Assembly: GCA_965229685.1 (NCBI GenBank)
Contig: OZ245920.1
Span: 2,480,001 to 2,544,000, forward strand
Source: Pacificispira sp033344895
GTDB lineage: Bacteria; Pseudomonadota; Alphaproteobacteria; UBA8366; Aestuariispiraceae
Length of the DNA: 64,000 nt
Reading direction: 5' to 3'
Both the position numbers and the translations under genes were made by a program. Below, one piece after another: positions 1 through 9,260 of this stretch. The stretch's first letter is position 1; every line of letters starts with the position of its first letter. Under the pieces are notes generated by a model. The model did no database searches. It saw only the letters and a list, made by a program, of their open reading frames with translations, and had not been told where the DNA came from.

Positions 1-579
1 GATGACCTGGACCGGCGCGAGGGTTTCGAAGGTGCCGGCATTGGCACCGACACCGCACCAGGGATACATCGGGATCGCCGCGGCAAAGCGCAGGTCGACG
101 GGAACGTTCCGCGGCAGCTTCCCCTTCGTCACCGCATTCAGGGCAGTCGTTCCGCCGTTGGAAAAGCCCATCAGTACCACCCTGGCCGGATCGACGTCGT
201 CTCGCGCCGCTAGCCATGCCAGACCGCCGTATGCGTCCTCCGTCCGCGCCAGCAGGCCGACCTTCGCGCCGGTCGCGAGAGACGCGCAGATGCCGTCCGG
301 ATGCCCGCGCGATTCGAAACTGTCGATGGCAAGCGCATGAAAGCCGCGCGCGTTGAACCACAGGGCCCAGTTTTCGATATTGTCGCCATACCAGCCGCCG
401 CAGCCGTGTTGAAGGATAACTGCCGGCGCGCGCCCTTCCAGGTGCGGGGCGGGCCAGAATTTGGCGGTCACCCGGACCGGGTCCTGAAACGGTGCCGGCC
501 AACTGTCGATCTTCAGCGTCTGGCTCCACCCCACCAAGCAGAAGGCCAGACAGAGCGGCAGCAGTTTCAAGAGACGCAT
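1..579 (-). CDS. Dienelactone-hydrolase-like alpha/beta hydrolase (3' end cut by window)
   Basis: The minus strand is open from the ATG at 579 to the window edge, giving 193 codons without a stop. The product begins MRLLKLLPLCLAFCLVGWSQ, a signal peptide or N-terminal anchor. An oxyanion-region motif QHGCGGW follows, then the nucleophile elbow GFSNGG near residue 143, typical of the dienelactone hydrolase branch of alpha/beta hydrolases. A GGGGGAGG ribosome site lies just upstream of the ATG; an overlapping ATG at 584 is out of frame. The Asp and His of the triad would lie beyond the edge. It is probably exported and hydrolyses an ester or lactone; the substrate is unknown. Confidence 0.75.
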   Translation of the reverse strand, partial: MRLLKLLPLCLAFCLVGWSQTLKIDSWPAPFQDPVRVTAKFWPAPHLEGRAPAVILQHGCGGWYGDNIENWALWFNARGFHALAIDSFESRGHPDGICASLATGAKVGLLARTEDAYGGLAWLAARDDVDPARVVLMGFSNGGTTALNAVTKGKLPRNVPVDLRFAAAIPMYPWCGVGANAGTFETLAPVQVI

Positions 580-729
580 CGCATCCTCCCCCACGACATA
601 CCGGTTCACGTTAGCTTGAAACCCGTGGGCGCGCCAATTTGCGTATCGTCATCCGGGGGCGAATCCGACAAACTCTCCCGTGCTGAAATCCGAGCAAACT
701 TCCAGAAATCGAGAAAGTGAGACCATCCC

Positions 730-1734
730 ATGTTCCGCTCGTTCTTTCTGAGCCGTGAATGGATGTTGTGGGCCTGGCTGGGTATGGCCGTGATCGTCGG
801 CGGGACCTGGTATCAGGTCGAGATCGATGTCCAGATCAATGAATGGTTCGGGGGCTTCTACGATCTGGTCCAGAAGGCTTTGGGGGAGCCGGGCTCCGTG
901 ACGCTGGATGAGTATTTTGGGTTCCTGGCGACCTTCGCCAGGATCGCCGGCATCTACATCGTCGTCGCCGTGATGCTGTCCTTCTTCACCAAGCATTGGG
1001 TGTTCCGCTGGCGCCATGCGATGAACAATTTCTACATGTCCCATTGGGAGCGCCTGCGCCATATCGAGGGGGCCAGCCAGCGGGTCCAGGAGGACACACG
1101 CCGCTTCGCAACCATCATGGAATCGCTGGGGAGCAACCTGCTGGATTCGCTGATGACACTGTTCGCCTTCCTGCCGATCCTCTGGGAACTATCGAAATCC
1201 GTGAAGGTGCTGCCCGGGATTGGCGAAGTGGAACACGCGCTTGTCTATGTCGCGGTGATCTTTGCCCTGTTCGGAACCGCCGTGCTGGCCGTGGTGGGCA
1301 TCAAGCTGCCCGGCCTCGAGTTCAACAACCAGAAGGTTGAGGCCGCCTACCGCAAGGAACTGGTCTATGGCGAGGATCACGAGGACCGGGCCCAGCCGCC
1401 GACGGTCGCCGAACTGTTTCACCATGTGCGGCGCAACTATTTCCGGCTGTTCTTCCACTACATGTATTTCGACGTCGCCAAGTGGTCCTATCTGCAGTTC
1501 GGGGTAATCGTGCCCTATATCGCACTGGGCCCGACGATTGTGTCCGGCGCCATATCTCTGGGTGTGATGCAGCAGATCGTGCGGGCCTTCGGCCGCGTGG
1601 AATCATCCTTCCAGTTCCTGGTCCGAAGCTGGAGCATCATCGTCGAACTTATCTCGGTCTATAAGCGTCTGCGCGCCTTCGAAGCCGAAATCTACCGGGA
1701 TGTTCCGCCAAGCAGGGCACTGCCGGAATCCTAA
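730..1734 (+). CDS. SbmA/BacA-family peptide transporter, short form
   Basis: The 334-residue polytopic inner-membrane protein matches, as I recall it, the body of E. coli SbmA. Shared segments include an N-terminal helix followed by a FYDLVQ motif, RHIEGASQRVQEDT near residue 110, GIKLPGLEFNNQ near 191, YRKELVYGEDHEDRA and FHYMYFDVAK. SbmA/BacA proteins are homodimeric, proton-driven importers of proline-rich antimicrobial peptides and, in rhizobia, are needed for bacteroid survival. E. coli SbmA is about 406 residues; this copy starts at the segment equivalent to about residue 80 and so lacks the first one or two membrane spans. There is no ATPase domain. It stands alone, facing away from the upstream hydrolase. 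Confidence 0.85.
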   Translation: MFRSFFLSREWMLWAWLGMAVIVGGTWYQVEIDVQINEWFGGFYDLVQKALGEPGSVTLDEYFGFLATFARIAGIYIVVAVMLSFFTKHWVFRWRHAMNNFYMSHWERLRHIEGASQRVQEDTRRFATIMESLGSNLLDSLMTLFAFLPILWELSKSVKVLPGIGEVEHALVYVAVIFALFGTAVLAVVGIKLPGLEFNNQKVEAAYRKELVYGEDHEDRAQPPTVAELFHHVRRNYFRLFFHYMYFDVAKWSYLQFGVIVPYIALGPTIVSGAISLGVMQQIVRAFGRVESSFQFLVRSWSIIVELISVYKRLRAFEAEIYRDVPPSRALPES

Positions 1735-1827
1735 CACTTCGTTAAGATTTACCCCCTAGGCTTCTTTCCCGGACGGAAGGGGTGATGGGCCGATACGGCA
1801 CAGGATCACGCATGCGGTGAGGGTCGC

Positions 1828-2439
1828 ATGCGCCGGTCTCGTATCGCGCCGGAAGAAGGGTGGCCGACACCGATGCGGCGCGACGACTTGCGACGGCACG
1901 ATTGCGTGTCGATGGGCGAACTTCGACAGATTCTGACGGACCCGGTTCTGGTTCAGCTGTTCGACTACTGGTGCGATCGGCGTAGCGTCGACGGATGCAT
2001 GCCTCGGGACAGGTTGAACCCCGCTGAAATCCGCATGCTGCTGCCCCATGTCTTCATCACGGAGCCATTGGAGAATGCGCGGCGTCATCGCTATCGGTTG
2101 GTCGGCACCTTCATCCAGTCCCAGGTCCGGCAACGCGTGGAGGGGCTGTGTGTCGAGGATATTCGGCACGGTGCGATGCTGGACCATCTCAACGAACTGT
2201 TCTGTACCGTCGCTACAACGCGTCAGGCAGGGCTCAGCGTATCTGCACTCGACGGCGGCGACCTGCCATCGGCGATCTATCGTCGATTGGCTCTACCGAT
2301 GTCCAAGAACGGCGCCGATGTCGATCAGATCCTGGGGGGCTGGGTGGTGGAGTACGACACGGTCGTCCCTCCGGAAAATCAGGTGCTCAAACCGGAGGAA
2401 CACCCGGTTTCCCTGTCATTCGCGGCAGGCCTGAACTGA
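1828..2439 (+). CDS. PAS_5-type PAS domain protein (copy 1 of 3)
   Basis: The 203-residue soluble protein has the PAS_5 pattern common in Rhodospirillales: an entry segment LVQLFDYWCDRR, then IRMLLPHVFITEPL, then the core RYRLVGTF, and a late strand ending GGWVVEYD. Such proteins are single-PAS sensors of unknown ligand without an attached output domain. The start is uncertain: 1828 has GAGGG close upstream, while an in-frame ATG at 1873 has AAGGGTGG and one at 1912 begins the conserved part. Two further members lie at 12394-12936 and 27133-27753. It converges on the liv operon across a shared terminator. Confidence 0.7.
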   Translation: MRRSRIAPEEGWPTPMRRDDLRRHDCVSMGELRQILTDPVLVQLFDYWCDRRSVDGCMPRDRLNPAEIRMLLPHVFITEPLENARRHRYRLVGTFIQSQVRQRVEGLCVEDIRHGAMLDHLNELFCTVATTRQAGLSVSALDGGDLPSAIYRRLALPMSKNGADVDQILGGWVVEYDTVVPPENQVLKPEEHPVSLSFAAGLN

Positions 2440-2446
2440 CCCCATG

Positions 2447-2479
2447 GAAAAAGGGCCCGACGTCGCCGCCGGGCCCCTT
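2447..2479 (-). terminator. Terminator of the liv operon
   Basis: AAGGGCCCG (2451-2459) pairs with CGGGCCCCTT (2470-2479). Read on the minus strand the stem is followed by TTTTTCC, so it ends transcription of the livG-to-binding-protein operon. It may also serve the convergent PAS_5 gene. Confidence 0.75.
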
Positions 2480-2499
2480 CCCTTCAAATCGTATTCGAA

Positions 2500-3693
2500 T
2501 TACCGGATCTGCACGGTGGTGAAGGCGCCGCCTTCGACCAGCAGTTCGCGGTAGGAGCCGGCGGCCTCGCCCGGCCCGATCAGTTCCACGGCGGTCGCGC
2601 CGACATAGTCGATGTCGCCGCCATTCGCCAGGATCTCGAGACCCTTGGCCAGTTCACCCGGCAGGATCGGCTCGCCCGGCGCGTTGGCGACCTCCATGAC
2701 CTTGTCCTTGACCGCGGCGCTGTCGGTCGTGCCGGCCGCCTGCATGGCCAGCAGAATCAGCGCAGCCGCGTCGTAGCTTTCCGGACGGAAGGCACCATCG
2801 CCGTCCACGCCATTCGCCTTCGCGAAGTCGAGGAACATGCTGGCCCCTTCGGAATCGTTCCCCGGCAGCGTGCCGACGGTACCGTCGATGTCGGAACCGA
2901 AGGTTTCGACCAGTGCTTCCGAAGTCATACCGTCGCCGACCAGGAAGGTGTCGAACGCACCTGTGTCCAGCGAACTCTGGATGATGCCGCGACCACCCTG
3001 ATCGACATAACCGAAGACCGCCAGGACGTCGCCGCCCGATGCGGCCAGCGTGCCGACCTCAGCCGAGTAGTCCGCCTTGCCGTCTTCATGCGCAACAGAG
3101 GTCGTTACCGTGCCGCCGGCCGCTTCGAAGGAGGACTGGAACGCATCGGCCAGACCCTTGCCGTAGTCGTTGTTCGTGTAGGTTACCGCCGCCGACTTGA
3201 GGCCGCGGTCCTTCATGATGTCGGCCAGAACCTGACCCTGACGGGCATCGGACGGCGCGGTACGGAAGAAATAGCCGTTGTCTTCCAGGGCGGACAGAGC
3301 CGGCGACGTCGCCGACGGCGAGATCATCACGACACCCTTCGGAATGGTGACGTTGTTGGCCACCGCGCCGGTCACACCGGAGCAATCTGCGCCGACGATC
3401 GCCGCGACTCCATCGGAAGTCACCAGACGTTCGGCAGCAGCCGTCGCGGCCGCGCTGTCGACGCAGGTCGAGTCGGCCCGAACCGGCGTCACGGTTTCGC
3501 CACCGAGCAGCTTGCCGCTGTCGGAGACTTCCTTCATCGCCAGTTCCGCCGCATCGGCCATGCCGGGCGTGACGGATTCGATCGGCCCGGTGAAGCCGAG
3601 AATGATGCCGAGCTTGACCTCAGCCTGCGCCGCGCCGGAAATGCCCGTCGCGCCCAGGGCCAGCATGCTCGTCGCTAGCAACAGTTTCTTCAT
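2500..3693 (-). CDS. Branched-chain amino-acid-type ABC transporter substrate-binding protein
   Basis: The 397-residue periplasmic protein starts at the ATG at 3693, preceded by GGGAGTAG. A signal peptide, MKKLLLATSMLALGATGISG with AQA at the end, is followed by the LivJ-like opening EVKLGIILGFTGPIES. Later segments (VRADSTCVDSAAATAAAERL, VAAIVGADCSGVTGAV, FRTAPSDARQGQVLAD) are typical of Peripla_BP_6. It is the last gene of the liv operon, 93 nt after livM, and should deliver an amino acid or amide to the LivHM channel. The ligand cannot be read from sequence; the family also binds urea, amides and aromatic acids. Confidence 0.9.
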   Translation of the reverse strand: MKKLLLATSMLALGATGISGAAQAEVKLGIILGFTGPIESVTPGMADAAELAMKEVSDSGKLLGGETVTPVRADSTCVDSAAATAAAERLVTSDGVAAIVGADCSGVTGAVANNVTIPKGVVMISPSATSPALSALEDNGYFFRTAPSDARQGQVLADIMKDRGLKSAAVTYTNNDYGKGLADAFQSSFEAAGGTVTTSVAHEDGKADYSAEVGTLAASGGDVLAVFGYVDQGGRGIIQSSLDTGAFDTFLVGDGMTSEALVETFGSDIDGTVGTLPGNDSEGASMFLDFAKANGVDGDGAFRPESYDAAALILLAMQAAGTTDSAAVKDKVMEVANAPGEPILPGELAKGLEILANGGDIDYVGATAVELIGPGEAAGSYRELLVEGGAFTTVQIR

Positions 3694-3786
3694 CAAGACT
3701 ACTCCCAGATTAAGGCCGCTTCCCCATGAGGCGGCTCCATTATTGTCATTGCGTTCCGCCCGCGTCGGTCCTGATTCCACCCCCGA

Positions 3787-5175
3787 TCAGCGATCGGCGC
3801 GTACCGGCTCCGGCAGAATGCCTTTGGGACTGAAACGCATCGCAAGCAGCAGCACAAGCCCCATCAACAGGGGCCGCATGTGCGCCGCAGCGCCCAACAG
3901 ATGCTCGCGTACCGGGTTGTCTTCCGCAAGTCCGGAGGTCAGCAGATCCAACACGAATGCACCGGCCGGCTCCGCCTGAACCCAGGCGAACCAGATCAGG
4001 AACCCACCGATGACGGAACCGTGGTTATTGCCCGAGCCGCCGACGATCACCATCACCCAGATCAGGAAGGTATAGCGCAGCGGATTGTATGTCCCCGGCG
4101 TGAACTGCCCGTCCAGAGTGGTCAGCATCGCCCCGGCGATCCCGATAACGGCAGAGCCCAGGATGAAGGTCTGCAGGTGGCGTTTGGTAACGTCTTTGCC
4201 CATCGCTTCGGCAGCGACCTCGTTGTCGCGGATGGCCCGCATCATCCGGCCCCAGGGCGAATTCAGCGCCTTCTGAGCCAGCACGAACAGGCAGACCAGA
4301 ACTGCGGAGAACAGGATCACGTAGCACAGTTTCACCGCGATACCGGCGTCGTACTGGGCGAATCCCCGCAGCATGTCGAGGCGCGCATCGCCGCTCACCC
4401 CCTGCAGGGCGGAGGCATGAAACCATTCGACCCAGCCCAGGAACCAGTCCGATTCCTGCAGGACGATTTCCTTGGGAACCGGGCGATCAAGGCCGCTGAC
4501 ATTCTTCACACCGCGCGCCAGCCATTCTTCGTTCTTGATGACGGCGATGACGATTTCGCCAATCCCCAGCGTCGCAATGGCCAGATAGTCCGCGCGCAGT
4601 CCCAAGGCGATCTTGCCGATCCCCCAGGCAACCAGGGCGGCAAGCAGCCCCCCCACGGGCCAGGACAGGATGATCGGCAGATTGAGCCCGCCCAGGAATC
4701 CGGTCAGCGCCGGATCGACCGCCTCGATGGCATCGGTGCCCGCGTCAAAGAACTGTCGAACGATGAAATATCCGACGAGAACGGTCAGCGTCAGGACGAT
4801 CTTGCGCGTGCGCCCCGGCCGCATGACCGCGAAGATGACAAAGATCGCCGCAACCAGGACCGCCAGCATCGCGGCGGACATCAGGACATTGAATCCGCCG
4901 GCACTCCAGGCCTCCGGAACCGGGGCCTCGGAGATCAGGACGCCCGCAAGGCCGCCCAGGGCCGCAAAGCCAACGGTCCCGGCGCTGAACAGCCCGGCAT
5001 AGCCCCACTGGATGTTCACGCCCAGCGCCATGATCGCGGAGATCAGGCAAAGGTTGATCATGACCAGGGCGACGGACCAGGACTGCAGAAAGCCGATCAG
5101 AATCAGCAGCAGCGCCATGCCGATATAGGCGAACAGAGTTCTCCGGCCGAGTGGCGACATGTCCCCGATCCTCAT
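3787..5175 (-). CDS. livM: Branched-chain amino-acid-type ABC permease LivM
   Basis: The 462-residue inner-membrane permease has about ten hydrophobic spans and the BPD_transp_2 family core: GYAGLFSAGTVGFAALGGLA near the N-terminus, ADYLAIATLGIGEI in the middle, the coupling loop SPWGRMMRAIRDNEVAAEAM, and GGSGNNHGSVIGGFL near the end. Its start overlaps the livH stop by 4 nt (ATGA), which implies translational coupling. A long insertion of polar and hydrophobic sequence (about residues 210-270) separates the middle spans and makes it longer than most LivM proteins. It pairs with LivH to form the channel. Confidence 0.93.
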   Translation of the reverse strand: MRIGDMSPLGRRTLFAYIGMALLLILIGFLQSWSVALVMINLCLISAIMALGVNIQWGYAGLFSAGTVGFAALGGLAGVLISEAPVPEAWSAGGFNVLMSAAMLAVLVAAIFVIFAVMRPGRTRKIVLTLTVLVGYFIVRQFFDAGTDAIEAVDPALTGFLGGLNLPIILSWPVGGLLAALVAWGIGKIALGLRADYLAIATLGIGEIVIAVIKNEEWLARGVKNVSGLDRPVPKEIVLQESDWFLGWVEWFHASALQGVSGDARLDMLRGFAQYDAGIAVKLCYVILFSAVLVCLFVLAQKALNSPWGRMMRAIRDNEVAAEAMGKDVTKRHLQTFILGSAVIGIAGAMLTTLDGQFTPGTYNPLRYTFLIWVMVIVGGSGNNHGSVIGGFLIWFAWVQAEPAGAFVLDLLTSGLAEDNPVREHLLGAAAHMRPLLMGLVLLLAMRFSPKGILPEPVRADR

Positions 5176-6197
5176 GTGATCACCTTTCCGCGGAAGATGC
5201 CGGTCGGTCGCACAAGCAGCACAATGACCAGAATGATGAAGGAGACCGCGAACTTGTACTCGGTCGACAGTATCTGCATCAGGCCGTCCGGCTCCCAGCC
5301 GCCCGGGCCGAGATAGGCGAGCGCCTTCTTGTAAGCGTAGGTCACCATCACCTCAGAAAAGGCAACGATATAGCCGCCGACAATGGCACCGATGGGCTGC
5401 CCGATCCCGCCAACGATGGCTGCCGCGAACATCGGCAGAATGAGTTGGAAATAGGTGAAGGGCTTGAAGCTCTTGTCCAGCCCGTAGAGCGTCCCTGCGA
5501 TTGTCGCCAGAACAGCCGCGAGGATCCACGTCACGGCAACGATACGATCCGGATTGATGCCCGACAGAAGCGCCAGGTCCTCGTTATCCGAATAGGCCCG
5601 CATCGCCTTGCCGGTCCGGGTCTTCTGCAGGAACCAGAACAGGGCCGCGACCACGACGATCGCCACGACCACCGTCACCCCCTGACTGAATTTTATGGTA
5701 ACGCCTTCGGCAAGGCCGGTGATTTCCTTGAATTCCCGCGCGTTGATGAGAAAGCGCTCCCCATCCGCGAAACGCTGATCGTCCGGCCCGATGATGAACC
5801 GCGTCACCCCGTTCAGGACGTACATCACACCGACGGAGGCAACGACGAGGATCACCGGCGCCGCCCGGCGCTTGCGATAGAACCGAAATACGCTTCGGTC
5901 GATCAGCAGGGTCGCGGCGATCGCAACGACGATACCGATCGGCAGGGCCAGCAATGCGGTAGGCAGTGGATCGATCCCGATGCCCTGCGCCTGGAGCCAA
6001 TAGGTCACGAGGACGACCACCATCGTCCCGAAGGCCATCAGGTCGCCATGGGCGAAGTTGGCAAACCGTAGAATGCCGAAGACCAGCGTGATGCCCAGCG
6101 CGCCGAGCGCCAGTTGAGACCCATAGGACAGCGCCGGCACGAATACGAAATTCGACATCAGCGCCAAAGCGTTCAGGAGCTCGAATGTCTCGGACAT
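5172..6197 (-). CDS. livH: Branched-chain amino-acid-type ABC permease LivH
   Basis: The 341-residue inner-membrane protein has LivH landmarks: LALGALGITLVFGILRFANF and AHGDLMAFG near the N-terminus, the coupling loop KTRTGKAMRAYSDNEDLALL, and GGIGQPIGAIVGGYIV towards the end. It forms the permease heterodimer with LivM. The gene begins 3 nt after the livF stop and overlaps livM by 4 nt, so the five genes form one tightly packed operon. An insertion between spans (about residues 120-160) is longer than in E. coli LivH, as often seen in alphaproteobacteria. Confidence 0.93.
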   Translation of the reverse strand: MSETFELLNALALMSNFVFVPALSYGSQLALGALGITLVFGILRFANFAHGDLMAFGTMVVVLVTYWLQAQGIGIDPLPTALLALPIGIVVAIAATLLIDRSVFRFYRKRRAAPVILVVASVGVMYVLNGVTRFIIGPDDQRFADGERFLINAREFKEITGLAEGVTIKFSQGVTVVVAIVVVAALFWFLQKTRTGKAMRAYSDNEDLALLSGINPDRIVAVTWILAAVLATIAGTLYGLDKSFKPFTYFQLILPMFAAAIVGGIGQPIGAIVGGYIVAFSEVMVTYAYKKALAYLGPGGWEPDGLMQILSTEYKFAVSFIILVIVLLVRPTGIFRGKVIT

Positions 6198-6200
6198 GGA

Positions 6201-6905
6201 TCAGCCCCCCAGGAATGATTGCCGCACTTCGGCATCGGCCAGCAGGGCCTCGCCGGTGTCGGTGAAGCGGTTCTCGCCGGAAACCAGGACGTAGCCGATA
6301 TCCGCAATCTCCAATGCCTGCCGCGCATTCTGTTCGACGATCAGGACCGCGATGCCGGTCTTCTTGATGGCGATCACACGGTCGAACAGTTCGTCCATGA
6401 CGATTGGCGACACGCCGGCAGTTGGCTCATCGAGCATGAGGACGCTCGGTTGCGTCATCAGGGCGCGACCGACAGCGACCTGCTGGCGCTGACCACCGGA
6501 CAGTTCCCCCGCAAACTGCTTGCGCTTTTCCTTCAGGATGGGGAACAGGTCAAACACCTCCTCCATCGTGCCGGAGAAATCGTCACGACGCAGGTAGGCG
6601 CCCATTTCCAGGTTTTCCTCGACGGTCATCCCGGCGAAAACGTTGTTGGTCTGCGGGACGAACGCCATTTCGCAGGCCACCCGATCCTGCGGGCTGAGCG
6701 CCGTAATATCCCGACCGCCAAGCGTCACATTCCCTTCGCGCAGATCGAGCATGCCGAACAGTGCCTTCATGGCGGTCGACTTTCCGGCGCCATTGGGGCC
6801 GACGACAACCGCGATCTGTCCCTTGTCGACCGCAACTGTGCAGCCGTTGAGAATGTCCGCGCCGCCATAGCCCCCGCGCATATCCTTGCCGATCAGGTGG
6901 CTCAT
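6201..6905 (-). CDS. livF: Branched-chain amino-acid-type ABC ATPase LivF
   Basis: The 234-residue cytoplasmic ATPase starts at the ATG at 6905, which overlaps the livG stop by 4 nt; upstream in-frame codons lie inside livG. It carries Walker A GPNGAGKST near residue 36, the Q-loop FVPQTNNVF, signature LSGGQRQQVAVGRAL and Walker B VLMLDEPTAGVSP. It should form the nucleotide-binding pair with LivG beneath the LivHM channel. The order livG-livF-livH-livM-binding protein matches complete HAAT transporters of alphaproteobacteria. Confidence 0.93.
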   Translation of the reverse strand: MSHLIGKDMRGGYGGADILNGCTVAVDKGQIAVVVGPNGAGKSTAMKALFGMLDLREGNVTLGGRDITALSPQDRVACEMAFVPQTNNVFAGMTVEENLEMGAYLRRDDFSGTMEEVFDLFPILKEKRKQFAGELSGGQRQQVAVGRALMTQPSVLMLDEPTAGVSPIVMDELFDRVIAIKKTGIAVLIVEQNARQALEIADIGYVLVSGENRFTDTGEALLADAEVRQSFLGG

Positions 6906-7705
6906 GCGTCCGCCTCCGCCTTCTCCGAGGAGCGCTCCTCCGCCCGATCGCGTCCGGTGCCGAGATAGGCCTCGATCACGGCGTCGTTCGCCTTGATTTC
7001 TTCCGCTGTGCCGCTGGCCAACAGCCGCCCCTCGGCCATGACGACCACCGGATTGCACAAGCGGCTGATGAAATCCATGTCGTGCTCGATCATGCAGAAG
7101 GTATAGCCGCGGTCGGCATTGAGACGCAGGATCGCGTCGCCGATCTCGTTCAGCAGTGTTCGGTTTACCCCGGCGCCGACTTCGTCCAGCAGCACGACTT
7201 TCGCATCCACCATCATGGTGCGGCCGAGTTCCAGCAGTTTCTTCTGCCCGCCGGAAAGATTGCCCGCCAGTTCGTCGGCAATATGCGACAGGTTCAGAAA
7301 ATCGATGACATCATCAGCGCGGTCGCGAATTTCCGCCTCCTGCTGCCGAACAACGCTGGGTCGGAACCACGCATTCCAAAGCGTTTCTCCGGCCTGATCC
7401 GGCGGGACCATCATCAGGTTCTCCCGCACGGTCAGATGGGAGAATTCATGCGCAATCTGGAAGGTTCGCAACAGGCCATGTGCAAACAGATCGTGCGGCG
7501 GCAACCCCGTCACATCCTCGCCATCCAGAAATATCTTTCCGGATGTCGGGGGAAATCGGCCCGCGATCAGATTGAAATAGGTGGTCTTTCCCGCCCCGTT
7601 CGGTCCGACAAGACCGGTAATGCTGCCTTGTTCTATGGTAAGGCTGACGCCATCGACTGCGGTCAAACCGCCGAAGCGCTTTACGACATTTTCTGTTCTG
7701 ATCAT
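6902..7705 (-). CDS. livG: Branched-chain amino-acid-type ABC ATPase LivG
   Basis: The 267-residue first gene of the liv operon carries Walker A GPNGAGKTTYFNLIAG near residue 33, signature NLSGGQKKLLELGR, Walker B VVLLDEVGAGVN and switch His in CMIEHDMDFI. The LivG-type aromatic Q-loop LRTFQIAHEFSHLTVREN is present. Walker B reads DEVGAG rather than the usual DEP.AG, a minor variation common in this subgroup. A C-terminal charged tail (RDRAEERSSEKAEADA) extends past the family core. Upstream lies about 200 nt without a gene, where the operon promoter should sit; no strong -35/-10 was identified. Confidence 0.92.
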   Translation of the reverse strand: MIRTENVVKRFGGLTAVDGVSLTIEQGSITGLVGPNGAGKTTYFNLIAGRFPPTSGKIFLDGEDVTGLPPHDLFAHGLLRTFQIAHEFSHLTVRENLMMVPPDQAGETLWNAWFRPSVVRQQEAEIRDRADDVIDFLNLSHIADELAGNLSGGQKKLLELGRTMMVDAKVVLLDEVGAGVNRTLLNEIGDAILRLNADRGYTFCMIEHDMDFISRLCNPVVVMAEGRLLASGTAEEIKANDAVIEAYLGTGRDRAEERSSEKAEADA

Positions 7706-7901
7706 CCGGCCCCAACCCTAGGTCTGGTGTTTCTCGGATCCGCGTTTCGATCCGGCCACCATGTCCCTGCCCGCCAATGTTAGGGCAACATGCCGAGTCC
7801 CACCGGATTCTTCAATCCGAACTTTCCCTGGAAACCGCAAAATCAGTGGATTTTCCGCGCCTCGCACGGAGGGAACCTGATTTTCCCTTGGTCTGATTTC
7901 A

Positions 7902-7936
7902 GCCAAAAAAGAAAGGGGCGGCCGAAGCCGCCCCTT
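7902..7936 (-). terminator. Terminator of the porin gene
   Basis: A perfect 10-bp GC-rich stem (AAGGGGCGGC at 7913-7922 with its complement at 7927-7936) has a CGAA/TTCG tetraloop. On the minus strand it is followed by TCTTTTTTGG, a textbook intrinsic terminator 24 nt after the porin stop codon. Confidence 0.9.
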
Positions 7937-7960
7937 CCCGAACCCATTGGGTTTCCGCGA

Positions 7961-9085
7961 TTAGAACGTAACGCGGGTACCCAGGATAACGACGGTCGCG
8001 TCGTTGGAGTTCGCAGCCACGCCGGAGCCCGACTCGTTCTCCAGGTCGAACCAGTAACCGTTCAGGTGAGCCGACAGGCCTTCCGCGATGTTGTAGTTCA
8101 CACCAGCGTGCAGGATCGACACTTCGTCGTCCCGGCCGTTGCCGTCCGTGTCGTTCTCCGAGTTCTGGTACATCACAGAGACTGCACCCGGACCGAAGTT
8201 GTACGACGCACCGACGTTCCAGCCGTCACCCGCGTCACAGTTCACAACCGTCTTCACGCAGTTCGAGTCGCCGTTGTCCAGGAACGCACCCGCGATCTGG
8301 AAGCCAGCGAAACCAACCGTACCGCCGACCATGTAGCCACGGACGTCTTCGTTGTCGGTACCGTTCACGCCAGACTGGTCGTCGGCAATGCCGTACGAAC
8401 CGTCAACACCCAGCGTCACGTCACCGAACGAACCCGACCAACCGGCAGCGAATTCGAACGCATTCGCATTACCGTCGTTGTTCGTGCCCTGCGCCTGCAG
8501 GAACGTCGAGTTCGGCGAGTACGAAACACCGGCGCTGAAACCACCGAAGTTCGGCGTGATGTAGCCGATCTTGTTCGCGTCCGACGTCATGCCGGCATGC
8601 GACGCGTAGTAGTGCAGACCCGTGGCCATGCCCAGGAAGTTCACGTGACGCAGCGCGTTGTTGCCGTCCGTACCCCAGGTACCAACCTGAACCGTGTGGC
8701 CCGACGTACCGGCAACCAGATCGGACACGCCGTCTTCGCCACCGATGAACAGACGACCGAAACCGCCCGTGAAGTCGATCCACGCTTCGTCAAACGTACC
8801 AGCGTTGCCACCGGCGCCGCCGTTGGCCCAGCGCCACTGGATGTTCGCACGGTAGTTCAGGCCGTTGTCAGCCGAACCGCGCGCGTCCCAAACCAGCTCG
8901 GACTGCTGCTCGTTCGCCGTCACGTTGAAACCGGTACCGGCATCAGCCTGGTCGCCGCCAAACGCAACCATTTCATAAGCCAGAGCACCCGAGAACGTCA
9001 TCACCGGGGCTTCAGCCGCCGCAGTGCCAGCCGTCAGCAGGGACGCACCGGCCAGCGCCGACGTGGTCAACAGAACTTTCTTCAT
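7961..9085 (-). CDS. Outer-membrane porin
   Basis: The 374-residue protein has a signal peptide ending TAGTAAA before EAPVMTF at about residue 24, alternating beta-strand patterns with Gly/Asn/Asp-rich turns, and a C-terminal Phe (ILGTRVTF), the signature for BAM-mediated outer-membrane assembly. Segments such as FDEAWIDFTGGFGRLFIGGE resemble the Gram-negative porin family of Rhodospirillales and Rhodobacterales. Codon choice is strongly biased to a few C-ending codons, which suggests very high expression. A T-rich-tailed terminator follows. It probably forms a trimeric general-diffusion channel; selectivity is unknown. Confidence 0.88.
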   Translation of the reverse strand: MKKVLLTTSALAGASLLTAGTAAAEAPVMTFSGALAYEMVAFGGDQADAGTGFNVTANEQQSELVWDARGSADNGLNYRANIQWRWANGGAGGNAGTFDEAWIDFTGGFGRLFIGGEDGVSDLVAGTSGHTVQVGTWGTDGNNALRHVNFLGMATGLHYYASHAGMTSDANKIGYITPNFGGFSAGVSYSPNSTFLQAQGTNNDGNANAFEFAAGWSGSFGDVTLGVDGSYGIADDQSGVNGTDNEDVRGYMVGGTVGFAGFQIAGAFLDNGDSNCVKTVVNCDAGDGWNVGASYNFGPGAVSVMYQNSENDTDGNGRDDEVSILHAGVNYNIAEGLSAHLNGYWFDLENESGSGVAANSNDATVVILGTRVTF

Positions 9086-9260
9086 TTCATACCTCCAAAT
9101 CAGACCAGGCTAGTCGCCCGTTTGGTTATTGCTCCGAAGTCTTCTACGCGCGAAGTTTTCGCCGGGCAACAGGGCGCGCCACGCCGAAATCAAAATCGAA
9201 GTATCAAGTGACAAATGCGCAACATTCTGTTGCGTGGAACCGAATATGTCTGCCCCGATA

